A stretch of DNA of 64,000 bases from Acidobacteriota bacterium (GCA_003158745.1 PMLC01000150.1:1-64000), one strand, 5' to 3'; numbered from the stretch's first letter, positions 23,742 to 33,603 are shown. Notes: generated by a model not told the origin, from the letters alone. Numbers and translations: made by a program.

Positions 23742-26720
23742 ATGATCGCCTGGGACAAACCGGAGGCCCTTTCGGAGTACGACCCGACGCATGTGGTGCT
23801 CCGCGACCTGATGGGGTATCGGGTGCGCGAGGTGCTACTCGTGTCTTCGCTTTACGACTCGTACATTCTGGAGGAGGATGGCCAGCTCTCGGAGAGCCTC
23901 GATGCCGAGTTCTATCAGTTGAACCTCTCCACGTCGCCGCGAATCACCCAGGTCTCCACGGCCCAGGAAGCGCTGGCGACGCTGCGGGAGCGGCCGTTCG
24001 ACCTGGTAATCGCGATGCCACGCCTGGGAGGGATGGATGTCCGTGCGTTTGCCCGCGTCGTGAAGGAACTGCACCCCGATCTTCCCGTCGTGATGCTCGC
24101 CGACAACCACTTCGAGGCGCACCGGGTCAAGGAACTGAACCGCCCGCCGCTGCTCGACCAGGTGTTCGTGTGGCGCGGGGACGTGGCGTTGTTCCTGGCG
24201 ATCATCAAGCTCATCGAGGACCGTCGCAACGCGCACCGCGATACCTCAATCGCGGGCGTCAGAACGATCATCCTGATCGAGAACTCCGTCCGGTTCTACT
24301 CCGCATACCTCCCGATGTTGTACGCCGAGCTGACCAAACAGACGCAGGCGCTCATGGCGGACGGGGTCAATGCCAGGCAGCGGCTGCGGCGGATGAAGGC
24401 ACGCACCAAGATCCTGCTCGCCGAGACGTTCGAGGAAGGCTGGGCGCTGTTCGAGGAGTTCCGCGCCACCACGCTCGGAGTCATCACCGATGCGCGCTTT
24501 CCGAGGGGCGGCGAGAACGACCCCGAAGCCGGCCTGGAGTTCGTTCGGCGCGTCAAAGCCGAGGACCCCGACATGCCTGCGCTCGTGCAGTCGACCGACG
24601 AGTCGCTTGCCGAGCGCGCCCACGCCCTTGGCGCGGCGTTCCTCCACAAGCACTCCCCATGGCTGCTCGAGGAACTGCGCCGGTTCATCCAGACCAGCCT
24701 CGGGTTTGGTGACTTCGTGTTCGTGAATCCCGCGACCGGTGTCGAGGTGGCGAGGGTTCCGGACCTCGCCGGCATGGCGAAGACGCTGCGCACGGTGCCG
24801 GGCGCGTCGCTGCGCTACCATGCATCGAGGAACCACTTTTCCAACTGGTGCATGGCCCGCACCGAGTTCGCGCTCGCCGCGCGAATCCGGCCCTGGAAGG
24901 TGTCCGACTTCAAGGATGTCGAGGAGCTGCGAACCTACCTCGTCGAAGCGTTCGCCGAGCTGCACTCGGAAGCCCGCCGAGGCGTGGTCGCCGACTTTGC
25001 TTCGCGTGAGTTCGAAGGGCTTTCCGGCTTCGTGCGGATCGGCACCGGGTCGATGGGCGGTAAGGGACGGGGACTCGGCTTCGTCAATGCGCTGCTGGCG
25101 CGCGAGCAGACGGGGGAGGACGGCGTTCGCATCTTCGTGCCTCCCGCCGCGGTGATCGGCACGGATGTCTTCGACGAGTTCATTGCGCAGGCGGAGCTCT
25201 CCGCGCTCGCTCTCTCCGACGCCTCCGACGAGACGATCGACGAGGCTTTTCTGCGGTCGCCTCTTCCGGCTGCACTCGAACAGGACCTTCTGGCGATCGT
25301 GGAGCGGACGCGAGGGCCGCTCGCCGTCCGCTCCTCCAGCCTGCTCGAGGACTCCTACGACCAGCCGTTCGCCGGCATTTACGGCACGTTTATGCTCCCG
25401 AACGCCGATCCCGACGTGCGGATGCGGCTCGGCGAGTTGGCGGCGGCGGTGAAGCTCGTCTACGCCTCGACGTTCTCGAAGAACGCCAAGGCGTACGTTG
25501 CCAACACGCCCCACCGGCCCGAAGAGGAGAAGATGGCGGTCGTGGTCCAGGAGATCGTCGGGCGGCCGCATGGGCGCTACTTCTACCCTTCGTTCGCGGG
25601 CGTCGCGTGCTCGCGAAACTACTACCCGGTCCTTGGCTTGAAGGCCGAGGAAGGTCTCGCCGCCGTGGCGCTGGGGTTCGGCCGGACCGTTGTCGAGGGC
25701 GGGAGAGCGGTGCGCTTCTCGCCCGGTTCGCCGCGCAACGTCCCGCAATTCGCCTCAATGGAAGGGGTGCTCGACAGCGCGCAGCGGGAATTCTACGCGC
25801 TCGATCTCGAGCATGCCTCAACGCTCCGAGAGCCTGGCCACGCGGATGCCCTCGTGGCACTTTCACTCGAGACAGCCGAGCGTGACGGCACCCTTCACCA
25901 AGTTGGCTCCGTATACTCGGCGGACAACGACGCGGTGTACGACGGGGTGTCGCGGCCGGGGATTCGCCTCGTGACGTTCGCGCCGATCCTCAAGACCGGG
26001 GTTTTCCCACTGTCGCGGACCTTGACTGACCTGCTCGCCCTCGGGGAACGAGCGATGAGCTGCCCCGTCGAGGTGGAGTTCGCCGTGAACCTGCCCTCAC
26101 TCGGCGCGCTGGGTGAGTTCGCGGTGCTGCAGGTGCGGCCCCTTGTGGTGGAGGTCGGCAGCGAGGACCTCGACGAGGTGCTTCGAGTGATGGGGCCGGA
26201 GGGCGTCCTGTGCCTCTCGGAGCAGGCGCTCGGCCAGGGCAGGGTGCAAGACATCCGTGACGTGGTGTATGTCAAACCCGAGGCGTTCGACCGGGCGCAG
26301 ACAGTGGCGATTGCCGGCGAGGTCGAGCAGATCAACCACACGCTGGCGGAGGGCGGGAGGCCTTACCTCCTGGTCGGGCCGGGCCGGTGGGGAACATCCG
26401 ACCGCTGGCTAGGGGTTCCGGTGGAGTGGCACCAGATAGCCGGCGCTCGCGTGATCATCGAGACCGAGCTAGCGGACGTCCCGGTGACCCCATCGGAGGG
26501 CACCCACTTCTTTCAGAACATCACCTCGTTCGGGATCGGCTACCTTACGGTCGATGCGAGGAGCGGGCATGGGCGTGTGGACTTCGCGTGGCTCTCGGCA
26601 CGCCCTGCGGAAGCCGAAACTCGATTCCTCCGGCACGTTCGCCTCGAATCTCCCGTCGATGTCCGCATCGACGGTCGTTCCGGTCGCGGTGTCGTGCTCA
26701 AGGTTCCGTTCGGTTTCTGA
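23742..26720 (+). CDS. Receiver-like and PEP-synthase-like fusion protein
   Basis: A 992-residue protein with an unusual layout. Residues 30-150 resemble a response-regulator receiver (VREVLLVSSLYDSYILEEDG, FDLVIAMPRLGGMDVRAFARVV). A second receiver-like part follows (TIILIENSVRFYSAYLPML to DMPALVQSTDESLAERAHALG). The C-terminal half is like the ATP-binding part of PEP synthase/pyruvate phosphate dikinase: IGTGSMGGKGRGLGFVNALL, LAVRSSSLLEDSYDQPFAGIYG and LLVGPGRWGTSDRWLGVPV. The phosphohistidine and PEP-binding domains of the real enzymes are not seen, so it probably makes no PEP; signal-controlled nucleotide binding is a guess. The ATG at 23742 follows a G-rich run; 23700 is equally possible (AGGGGGG, 5 bases). 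Confidence 0.7.
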   Translation: MIAWDKPEALSEYDPTHVVLRDLMGYRVREVLLVSSLYDSYILEEDGQLSESLDAEFYQLNLSTSPRITQVSTAQEALATLRERPFDLVIAMPRLGGMDVRAFARVVKELHPDLPVVMLADNHFEAHRVKELNRPPLLDQVFVWRGDVALFLAIIKLIEDRRNAHRDTSIAGVRTIILIENSVRFYSAYLPMLYAELTKQTQALMADGVNARQRLRRMKARTKILLAETFEEGWALFEEFRATTLGVITDARFPRGGENDPEAGLEFVRRVKAEDPDMPALVQSTDESLAERAHALGAAFLHKHSPWLLEELRRFIQTSLGFGDFVFVNPATGVEVARVPDLAGMAKTLRTVPGASLRYHASRNHFSNWCMARTEFALAARIRPWKVSDFKDVEELRTYLVEAFAELHSEARRGVVADFASREFEGLSGFVRIGTGSMGGKGRGLGFVNALLAREQTGEDGVRIFVPPAAVIGTDVFDEFIAQAELSALALSDASDETIDEAFLRSPLPAALEQDLLAIVERTRGPLAVRSSSLLEDSYDQPFAGIYGTFMLPNADPDVRMRLGELAAAVKLVYASTFSKNAKAYVANTPHRPEEEKMAVVVQEIVGRPHGRYFYPSFAGVACSRNYYPVLGLKAEEGLAAVALGFGRTVVEGGRAVRFSPGSPRNVPQFASMEGVLDSAQREFYALDLEHASTLREPGHADALVALSLETAERDGTLHQVGSVYSADNDAVYDGVSRPGIRLVTFAPILKTGVFPLSRTLTDLLALGERAMSCPVEVEFAVNLPSLGALGEFAVLQVRPLVVEVGSEDLDEVLRVMGPEGVLCLSEQALGQGRVQDIRDVVYVKPEAFDRAQTVAIAGEVEQINHTLAEGGRPYLLVGPGRWGTSDRWLGVPVEWHQIAGARVIIETELADVPVTPSEGTHFFQNITSFGIGYLTVDARSGHGRVDFAWLSARPAEAETRFLRHVRLESPVDVRIDGRSGRGVVLKVPFGF

Positions 26721-26891
26721 CTTCCTGTAGGCGCCACCGATAGCGGACCATCTGCTGGTCAAGGGGGTTTTTGTCGATGAATGGGCCCATTCGACTTTCA
26801 TCGAACACCGTGCCCCTCGTCAAACCTGTCGATAGACTGTGACCGAACCCGCAAGCCTTGTTACAATGCGACGAACGCGGAGGGAGAGCCG

Positions 26892-29342
26892 GTGAACGGC
26901 GTGGCGAATGACCCCAAGATCGCCGAGGCGCTGAGCGAGCTCCAGCAGTATCTCTCCGACGCGATCGCGCCCCTGGTCGTGGCCGATTCCATCAGCATCC
27001 TCCTCGCAGTTCCCCCTGAGGTTGTGGCCGACGAGATCCGCAACTGGACGACCAGCCAGCACCGCCGACTGGGCGCCAGCGTGCCGATCTCGGACTACCT
27101 CTACCACGCGATTCGCAAGCTATACGTCATGGGCGAGTTTAGGCTCGTGTCAAAGGAGGCGATGGCCGCCTACCTGGAGGTGCTCAAGAACTATCTCCTT
27201 GCGTTCTGTCCGGCCGAGGACAGGGATCTGCTGCGCGAGAATCTTGGCCATCTCGCCGACGCGCGCTCGGATCTGGAGGCTCCGATCGCGACCCTCCATC
27301 GCGCGGCCAAGGACCAGGGTGCTCCAGTTGCGTCGCAGACCACGGCGACGTCGAAGACGGTCGTCGACGCCGGCCGGCAATTCGCCCAACTCGTCGAGCG
27401 ACTGGCACGCCTCCAGATCCCTGGCGGTCCGGGCGAGAGTCCCTCGGCCGCGCGCGAGGACGTCTTTTCGCAGCTTGTGTCTGTAGCGGCTCGAAACTCC
27501 GGCACGAGCGAGGAATTCGAACGGGCCAAAGATAGCCTGCAAGCGTTCGGCATGGGCTCGACGATGGAGAACGTCTTTCGCTCGCTCGGCCGCCGGCTCC
27601 CGGGGTGGGTCGTGCAGGAGCAACCTGAGAGTGAGGCTCCATCGGCTCCTGTGACCGCAACTGCCCGGGCCATGGAACGGATCGTGACCCTCGAGCAAGA
27701 CCCTCGTGAGGCGGCTCGCCGTTTTCAGGAGCTCGTGCAGGCGGCGATCGAGCAGTGCAACGAGGGCTCCCTCGCTCGCGCCGTCACGATGCTTGACCTG
27801 GCAAGTCTTCTCCTCAACGAGAAGAAGGTCGACCCGGTGTACATTCGTGGGTTCCGAGAGCAGGCGCACGGGAAGCTCGACGAACAGCGCTTGCGCCAGT
27901 ACGCCGAGGACGCGACGTCGCATGCGCTGCTCCGACGCGTGCTGGTCTTCTTTCCGGCCCTGGGGCCGGCGGGGCTGCTCGACGCGCTGAGGGTCGAGGA
28001 GAAGCGCGAACGCCGCCACCTCCTCCTCGCCCTGCTCGAGGTTCACGGCACCCCTGCACGGGTACAGGCTGCCGAGCGCCTGTCTGCGTCGATCTCAACC
28101 TTCGGCGACAGGGACGCTCACTACCAGAGAAACCTCCTGTACGTGCTGCGGCGCATCCCGCATCCCGAGGGAAGTGTGTCGGACGCCGAGGTCCAGATGG
28201 CAATCAGGTTGTCGGCGGTGGGACGGCCGGTGATCCTGCTCAAGGAGGCCGTTGCCTACCTCGGCCAGGTCAAGGACGAGCGTACGGAGCGTGCTCTCAT
28301 CAACCGCGTCGGGGAGTACGAGGCGGCTCTGCTGAAGCCGGGAAGCCTCGGGACTGAAAACGCCGAATTGCTGCCGGTCCTGGACCGGATCGTGTTCGCA
28401 TTGGCGCGTCTCGGCACGCCTGCCGCCATCCGGACAGTCGTGAACCACGGGCTCAAGCGGCACCCGCAACTCGGCGACACGGCCGCAAGGCTCGCGCCGC
28501 TCGCCGGCACGGACCTTTCGGGAGACCCTGAGACTATCAACCGCCTTGTCCAGGCGATCGAGGCCGAGCTGCCGCACAGGGTATTCGGTTTTCTCCTCAA
28601 GAAGGACTGGAGCTTCCTGCTCCGCCTCATCGAGGTGGTGTCGTCGTCCACAAAGGCACAACCGGTGCGAAACGCTCTTGCGGACATGGTTCAACGTTTC
28701 CCGGGCGAGGAGTTCGCGCAGGCCGCTGCCAAGCTGCTTGCCGGCGCGGAATTGCCGCCGGCCCCTCCCCTGCAGGAGCCACCACAATCCGCGAGCCTGT
28801 CGGGCGATCTCGAGTTGTTCGGGCTGCCGACGCTCCTACAAAACCTCTCGCAGTCAACTGCCTCGGGGATCCTCACCATTACCGACCCTATCGGAGAGGA
28901 GGTTGCGACCGTCGTCCTGGAAAACGGCAAGTTTCGTGATTGCCGCAGTGGCCAGCTCACAGGCGAGGTCGCGCTGTTCCAGTTGATCGAGCGGCCGACC
29001 CCGGCCTCCTTCAGTTTCGTCAGAAGGAGCGGAGCCCCCGAAGGCGCGGGAAGTGAGCCTTCGAGGGATCTTGTGCCTCTCTTCTTCGAGGGGACGCGAC
29101 GTTACGACGAGTTCCAGCAGGCTTGCATGCTGGTGCCGGACTACGCCTGTCTGCGCGCGACGGCGACAAAGCCGACGCGCGCGCCCGACGAGGACGACGT
29201 GGCGCTGACCCGCATGGTCTGGCAGCGTGCGTACTCCGGTGCGCCGGCCCTCGAATGCGAGAAGGACCTCCCGGTGGACTCCTATCGTGTCCGCAGGATG
29301 CTTGCGCACTGGATCGAGGAGGGCGCGCTCGAGCCGCGATAG
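26892..29342 (+). CDS. Large HEAT-like protein with C-terminal DUF4388 domain
   Basis: An 816-residue protein, mostly helical. The middle (about 330-600) is a series of helix pairs suggestive of HEAT-type repeats (ALLRRVLVFFPALGPAGLLDAL, ERRHLLLALLEVHGTPARVQ, IVFALARLGTPAAIRTVVNHG). Residues 630-720 match DUF4388/PATAN: LSGDLELFGLPTLLQNLSQS, ASGILTITDP, ATVVLENGKFRDCRSGQLTG. DUF4388 is frequent in Acidobacteriota and Myxococcota regulators and chemotaxis-like proteins. No enzymatic motif is seen. I chose the GTG at 26892 because GGAGGGAG precedes it and the sequence before it (track start 26781) looks non-coding. It follows the receiver/PEP-synthase-like gene by 171 bases. Role unknown, probably regulatory. 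Confidence 0.65.
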   Translation: MNGVANDPKIAEALSELQQYLSDAIAPLVVADSISILLAVPPEVVADEIRNWTTSQHRRLGASVPISDYLYHAIRKLYVMGEFRLVSKEAMAAYLEVLKNYLLAFCPAEDRDLLRENLGHLADARSDLEAPIATLHRAAKDQGAPVASQTTATSKTVVDAGRQFAQLVERLARLQIPGGPGESPSAAREDVFSQLVSVAARNSGTSEEFERAKDSLQAFGMGSTMENVFRSLGRRLPGWVVQEQPESEAPSAPVTATARAMERIVTLEQDPREAARRFQELVQAAIEQCNEGSLARAVTMLDLASLLLNEKKVDPVYIRGFREQAHGKLDEQRLRQYAEDATSHALLRRVLVFFPALGPAGLLDALRVEEKRERRHLLLALLEVHGTPARVQAAERLSASISTFGDRDAHYQRNLLYVLRRIPHPEGSVSDAEVQMAIRLSAVGRPVILLKEAVAYLGQVKDERTERALINRVGEYEAALLKPGSLGTENAELLPVLDRIVFALARLGTPAAIRTVVNHGLKRHPQLGDTAARLAPLAGTDLSGDPETINRLVQAIEAELPHRVFGFLLKKDWSFLLRLIEVVSSSTKAQPVRNALADMVQRFPGEEFAQAAAKLLAGAELPPAPPLQEPPQSASLSGDLELFGLPTLLQNLSQSTASGILTITDPIGEEVATVVLENGKFRDCRSGQLTGEVALFQLIERPTPASFSFVRRSGAPEGAGSEPSRDLVPLFFEGTRRYDEFQQACMLVPDYACLRATATKPTRAPDEDDVALTRMVWQRAYSGAPALECEKDLPVDSYRVRRMLAHWIEEGALEPR

Positions 29343-29361
29343 CCGCAGCTCCGCCACCAAC

Positions 29362-29381
29362 GTCCCGAAGCACTGCGGGAC
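29362..29381. terminator. Hairpin between convergent genes
   Basis: GTCCCG-AAGCACTG-CGGGAC forms a 6-bp stem just after the DUF4388 gene, before the oppositely oriented superoxide dismutase pseudogene. It has no T-tract, so it is a weak candidate. Confidence 0.35.
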
Positions 29382-29406
29382 AGGCCGCCCGCGGAACCAA
29401 CCGCCG

Positions 29407-30011
29407 CTACGCTCGGATGGATGCCTGGTACCTGAGACCGACGCCGGGCCAGTTCACGAGGTGTTGCATCATCACATCCACCCATTCGGGCCGCCGGTTC
29501 TGGTACTTGAGGTAGTACGCATGCTCCCACACGTCGATGACGAGGAGCGGCACCCACCCGGGCAACACGAGGTTCTGGTGTTTCTCGACCTGAAGCACGG
29601 TGAGGTGGCCGCCAGCGGGGTCGAGCCCGAGCACGCCCCAGCCCGATCCCTCAACGGCGTTCGCGGCGGCGCGCATCTAGGCGTCGAAGGAGGCGAACAA
29701 GCCGAACTCCCGCGCGATGGCGTCGGCGAGCGCACCGTCCGGGGCACCCCCACCGTTGGGGGTGAGGTTGGTCCAGAAGATCGAGTGGAGGATGTGCCCT
29801 CTGCCGTGGAACGCGATCTCACGCTCGAGGTGCTTGACGAGGGCAAACTCGCCCGAGGTTCGTGCCGCAGCAAGTTTGTCGAGAGCGGCATTGAAACTGT
29901 TGACGTAGGCAAGGTGGTGTTGCCGTGGTGGAGCTCCACCGTCCGGGCATCGTAGTACAGCTCGAGAGCGTCGGCGGCGTACGGCAGGGGGGGAAGCTCG
30001 GCCTTGGTCAT
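29407..30011 (-). pseudogene. Fe/Mn superoxide dismutase, broken twice
   Basis: Three frames or pieces together give a full Fe/Mn superoxide dismutase of about 200 residues. The start (ATG 30011) reads ELPPLPYAADALELYYDART and VELHHG. The frame is lost at the AAC after HHG: one base is missing from the expected GGC-AAG-CAC-CAC. The next piece is HHLAYVNSFNAALDKLAA ... GHILHSIFWTNLTPNGGG ... FGLFASFDA, then an in-frame TAG (29679..29677). Right after it, in the same frame, comes AAANAVEGSGWGVLGLDPAG, VIDVWEHAYYLKYQNRRPEW. All metal ligands (HHG-H, H-x3-H, DVWEHAYY) are still present. Two separate lesions make a dead gene likely, unless both are sequence errors. Confidence 0.8.
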
Positions 30012-30171
30012 GAATCTGCGCCTTTCGGACCGCGACATCGGCGCCTCTTGGAGCCTTCGCCGAGGTTTCTGTCTCAACTTCAGTTGGCGGAATGACACGG
30101 GCTTGGGCAAGGCGTGTCAAACGTCGCCGGTGCCGTCACGGCAACGGCGCACATTCCACAGGAGGGGCGCG

Positions 30172-31602
30172 TCATTTTCGCCCGGACCCGGGTGCGGGGT
30201 CGAGCCGGTGCGCCGCCAGGACGGCCTTGAGAGCCGCGTGGCGGTACAGGTCGGACAGCGTCGGGTAGTTGTAGATTGTCTCCGCGATCTGGGTGGCGGT
30301 GGCGCCGGCACGCAGGAACGCCTGGGCGATGTGGATCAGCTCGCTCGCGCCGCTGCCGATCATGTGCGCTCCGAGGAGACGCAGCGAGCCGGCCTCGAAG
30401 AGAAGCTTGAGCATCCCGCCGGTATCCCCGATGATCTGCCCGCGGGGGTTCATGTCGTAGTCCCCTCGACCCACGACGTACTCGACGCCCTTCTCTCGTA
30501 GGGACTCCTCGGTCTCGCCGATGTAGCTCACCTCGGGTATCGAGTAGATCGCAAAGGGAAGGGTCTCGGTCTTGGAGGGTAGGCCCTTGATCTTGAATGC
30601 GTGACGCATCGCCTGGCGGCCCTGCTCCATCGAGGTGCTGGCGAGCGCGGGATACCCGATGACATCGCCCACGGCGTAGATGTGCGGAACCGCCGTCTGG
30701 TAGTTCTCGTTCACGGTCAACAGGCCGTACTCATTCGGCTCGAGGCCCAGCAGTTCGAGTCCGATCCCTTTCGTGTTGCCATCCCGGCCGACGCAGTAGA
30801 GCAGAGCGTCAGCCTCGAGGACACCGCCCTGGCGGAGGGTGCAGTGCACCCGGGGCGGGTCGCCGGGCAGGCGTTCGATCGCCACGTGACGGTCGTTGTG
30901 GAGCAGGTTGATGCCGAGGCGGCCCATCTCCCGCTCCAGGATCGCCACGACCTCGCGGTCGAGGTAGGGCAGGAGCCTATCTCGCGTGTCGACCAGTGTC
31001 ACCTCGATCCCGAGGACCGCGAACATGCTCGAGAACTCGACGCCGATGACGCCCGCGCCCAGTACGACCATCGTCTTCGGCATGCGGGGCAGACCGAGGA
31101 TCGTGTTGCTGTCGAAGACGGATTCGCCGTCGAACGGCACGTCGGGCGGCCGGTTTGGGCTGGAACCTGTTGCGATGACGATGAAGTCGGCGGCGAGCGA
31201 CGTCAGCACCCCGCCGTCCGGGCCGCACACCGCGACCGTGTGGGGGTCGATGAATCGCGCCTGCCCGACGAATACCTCGATCCGGTAACGCTCGAGAGAC
31301 TCGTTGATCAGCTCGAGTTCCCGCTGGACGACCTGGCGCTCGCGATACATAAAGTCGTGGACAGTGATCTCGTCACGGATCTCGCAACGGATGCCATCGA
31401 GCTTGTTGCGGGTGAGGGAGTGCACGAACAGGGCGCTCTCGCGCAGCGTCTTGGACGGGATCGTGCCCCAGTTGACGCGCGTGCCGCCGAGGACGTGCTG
31501 GCGCTCGATGACCGCGACCTGCTTGCCGGCGCGCGCAGCCTGGATCGCCGCGCGCTCCCCGCCGGGACCGCACCCGATCACGATCACGTCGTAGCGCCGC
31601 AT
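30172..31602 (-). CDS. sthA: SthA-like soluble pyridine nucleotide transhydrogenase
   Basis: A 476-residue flavoprotein of the dihydrolipoamide dehydrogenase superfamily. The FAD site is DVIVIGCGPGGERAAIQAAR; the NAD(P) site is MVVLGAGVIGVEFSSMFAVLG; the second FAD motif is HIYAVGDVIGYPALASTSMEQ. The redox-active CxxxxC is absent: the region reads GGTRVNWGTIPSKTLRE, with Arg and Trp where thiols would be. Loss of the disulfide is typical of the transhydrogenase SthA, which moves hydride between NADPH and NAD+, and argues against a dehydrogenase of lipoamide or mercury. The C-terminal dimer domain (ETIYNYPTLSDLYRHAALKAV) is complete. Divergent from the DUF4337 gene and downstream of nothing on its strand. 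Confidence 0.9.
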   Translation of the reverse strand: MRRYDVIVIGCGPGGERAAIQAARAGKQVAVIERQHVLGGTRVNWGTIPSKTLRESALFVHSLTRNKLDGIRCEIRDEITVHDFMYRERQVVQRELELINESLERYRIEVFVGQARFIDPHTVAVCGPDGGVLTSLAADFIVIATGSSPNRPPDVPFDGESVFDSNTILGLPRMPKTMVVLGAGVIGVEFSSMFAVLGIEVTLVDTRDRLLPYLDREVVAILEREMGRLGINLLHNDRHVAIERLPGDPPRVHCTLRQGGVLEADALLYCVGRDGNTKGIGLELLGLEPNEYGLLTVNENYQTAVPHIYAVGDVIGYPALASTSMEQGRQAMRHAFKIKGLPSKTETLPFAIYSIPEVSYIGETEESLREKGVEYVVGRGDYDMNPRGQIIGDTGGMLKLLFEAGSLRLLGAHMIGSGASELIHIAQAFLRAGATATQIAETIYNYPTLSDLYRHAALKAVLAAHRLDPAPGSGRK

Positions 31603-31790
31603 TGTTCTCTCCCGCGCCGAGGGCCACGCATGCCGGAGGTAAAGGGCGGCCAGCCGGTCGAACGCTCGAGCCTAGCAAAGAATTTTATCAGAGAATGCAT
31701 CTCGTTTGGCGCGCGAGGCCGACACCGGTCCGGCCCAGTCTGCAACTTTCTCTTTGTCCTCTATACTCCGACTCCGAACCGGGGGTGACC

Positions 31791-32333
31791 ATGGCCGAGG
31801 AAATGCAGGAGCTGCACGAGCACGCGGAAGAGGCTCACCAGCACCCTAGCCTGGTGCCGGCGACGTTCACGATGGCGCTGCTCGCGGTGCTTGTGGCCAC
31901 GGTTTCGTTGCTCGGCCACAGGACGCACACCGAGGAGCTGTTGCTACAGAACCAGTCGAGCGACCGATGGGCGCAGTACCAGGCGAAGAGCATCCGCCGC
32001 CACACGTATGAGCTGTTCCAGGACCTTCTGGACGTCTCGACGGTCCGGGATCCGGAGGCCGCCAGGAAGGTGCGAGAGCGTTATGCCGGGGAGATCAACC
32101 GGTACCGTGACGAGCAGAAGGAGATCGACGCCGAGGCCCGCAAACTCGAGGCGGAGACTGCTCTCGCGCGTCGGCAGGCGGACCGGTTCGACCTGGGCGA
32201 AGTTTTCCTCGAGGTCGCCCTAGTGATCACCTCGCTGACGCTCCTGACCCGGCGCCGGCAGTTCTGGTTCGCCGGGATGGCGATCGCAGCGGCCGGAGTT
32301 GTCATCGCGTTCCTCGGGTTCATTACGCACTGA
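31791..32333 (+). CDS. DUF4337 family membrane protein
   Basis: A 180-residue protein with one N-terminal membrane helix (PATFTMALLAVLVATVSLLG), a long charged helical stretch (RWAQYQAKSIRRHTYELFQD to AEARKLEAETALARRQADR) and two C-terminal helices (LGEVFLEVALVITSLTLLT, FWFAGMAIAAAGVVIAFLG). This pattern with an LLQNQSSDRWAQYQAKS core is that of DUF4337, whose function is unknown. The ATG at 31791 is preceded by GGGGGTGA; the track's 31602 start runs through the divergent promoter region. A TATACT (-10 like) lies about 20 bases upstream, without a clear -35. Confidence 0.75.
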   Translation: MAEEMQELHEHAEEAHQHPSLVPATFTMALLAVLVATVSLLGHRTHTEELLLQNQSSDRWAQYQAKSIRRHTYELFQDLLDVSTVRDPEAARKVRERYAGEINRYRDEQKEIDAEARKLEAETALARRQADRFDLGEVFLEVALVITSLTLLTRRRQFWFAGMAIAAAGVVIAFLGFITH

Positions 32334-32406
32334 CGACGACCCACACACGGATGGGGCCGGCGCTCTCGTGGGGCACGGCATACCGTGGCGCCGGTACAAT
32401 GCCGCG

Positions 32407-33603
32407 ATGCAGCCGCGCCGAGCGCTGACATGGATCGCGGTCCTTTACTTTGCGGAAGGGCTGCCGTTCGGGATCGCCTACGACCTGTGGCCGGTCTACT
32501 TCCGCCGGCACGGCGTCTCGCTCAGGGAGATCGGCTTGATGAGCCTTCTCTTCATGCCGTGGACCCTGAAGATGCTGTGGGCGCCGCTGGTAGACCGGTA
32601 CGGCGCCCGCCAGCATTGGATCAGCTCGGCGCTTGTCGTGCTCGGCGGCGCCACCCTCGCGATGATGCCCCTCGATGCGACGAATCCGTCGTGGCCCATG
32701 TGGTCCGTGCTGCTGCTGTTCACCACGGCATCGGCGACCCAGGACATCGCTGTGGACGCGTACGCGGTCGACATTGTCACACCCGAGACCAGGGGACCGA
32801 TCAACGGCATGCGCGTGTCGGCCGCCCGCGTCGCCTTCGTCCTGGCGGGCGGCGTGTCCCTCGCCCTCTCGAAGATCACGGGTTGGAAACCGCTGTGGGC
32901 TATCCTCGGTGTGACGTTCTTCGTGCTGGCTGCGGTCGCGTTCACGAGTCCTCGTATCGCCCTCGACGCAGCCAAGCGGCGCAACCCCGTCGGTCCGGTG
33001 CTGCGCTGGGCGCTGCGGTGGGAGATGCTGCCGGTGCTGCTCTTCGTGCCCCTTTTCAAGCTCGGCGACTCCACTTTGGGGCGGATGGTCAAGCCGTTCT
33101 GGGTGGACCGCGGGTACACGGACGCGGAGATCGGGCTCGTCTCGATGACCGGCGGCGTAGCTCTCACAGTCGCCGGCGCTCTCGCCGGAGGCTGGTTCGT
33201 GAAGCGGTACGGGATCTTCCGGGCTCTCCTTTGGCTCGGCATCGCGCAGTCCGCTGTCAACCTCGGGTACGTTACGGTGGCGACGCTCCAGCTGCCGCGG
33301 GAGGGCATCTACGTCGCCTCGTTGCTCGAGTCGTTCGGCCAGGGGCTCGGGACCGCCGCGTTCGTCTCGTTCCTGACCAACCTGTGCGACAAGGAGCACG
33401 CCGCGACGCAGTACGCGCTGCTCTCGGCGCTGTTCGCGCTCACGCGCGACGTCGCCGGGGCCTTCACGGGGTTCGGCGTCGAGAGATTCGGCTACGGCGT
33501 CTATTTCGCGTTCACGGTGCTGATTGCCGTACCCGGCCTGCTTCTCCTCCCCCTGATCAAGTCGCGGATCCGCGAGCAGCAAGCTGCGCCTGCTTCCGCG
33601 TGA
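32407..33603 (+). CDS. AmpG-like MFS transporter
   Basis: A 398-residue major facilitator protein with 12 predicted membrane helices. The start AVLYFAEGLPFGIAYDLWPV, then MSLLFMPWTLKMLWAPLVDRYG and TTASATQDIAVDAYAVDIVT match the AmpG branch, which carries muropeptides (GlcNAc-anhydroMurNAc peptides) into the cytoplasm for cell-wall recycling. Related MFS carriers have other substrates, so the muropeptide call is an inference; the M23 peptidase gene just downstream gives some support. ATG 32407 was chosen over 32299, as the first helix begins directly after it and the upstream part overlaps the previous gene. It begins 73 bases after DUF4337. Confidence 0.75.
   Translation: MQPRRALTWIAVLYFAEGLPFGIAYDLWPVYFRRHGVSLREIGLMSLLFMPWTLKMLWAPLVDRYGARQHWISSALVVLGGATLAMMPLDATNPSWPMWSVLLLFTTASATQDIAVDAYAVDIVTPETRGPINGMRVSAARVAFVLAGGVSLALSKITGWKPLWAILGVTFFVLAAVAFTSPRIALDAAKRRNPVGPVLRWALRWEMLPVLLFVPLFKLGDSTLGRMVKPFWVDRGYTDAEIGLVSMTGGVALTVAGALAGGWFVKRYGIFRALLWLGIAQSAVNLGYVTVATLQLPREGIYVASLLESFGQGLGTAAFVSFLTNLCDKEHAATQYALLSALFALTRDVAGAFTGFGVERFGYGVYFAFTVLIAVPGLLLLPLIKSRIREQQAAPASA

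Noticed and set aside
29677-29679. TAG in the SOD gene as pyrrolysine
   Set aside because: The position is not one for a modified residue, the gene also has a frameshift, and pyrrolysine use is rare outside methanogens and a few bacteria.
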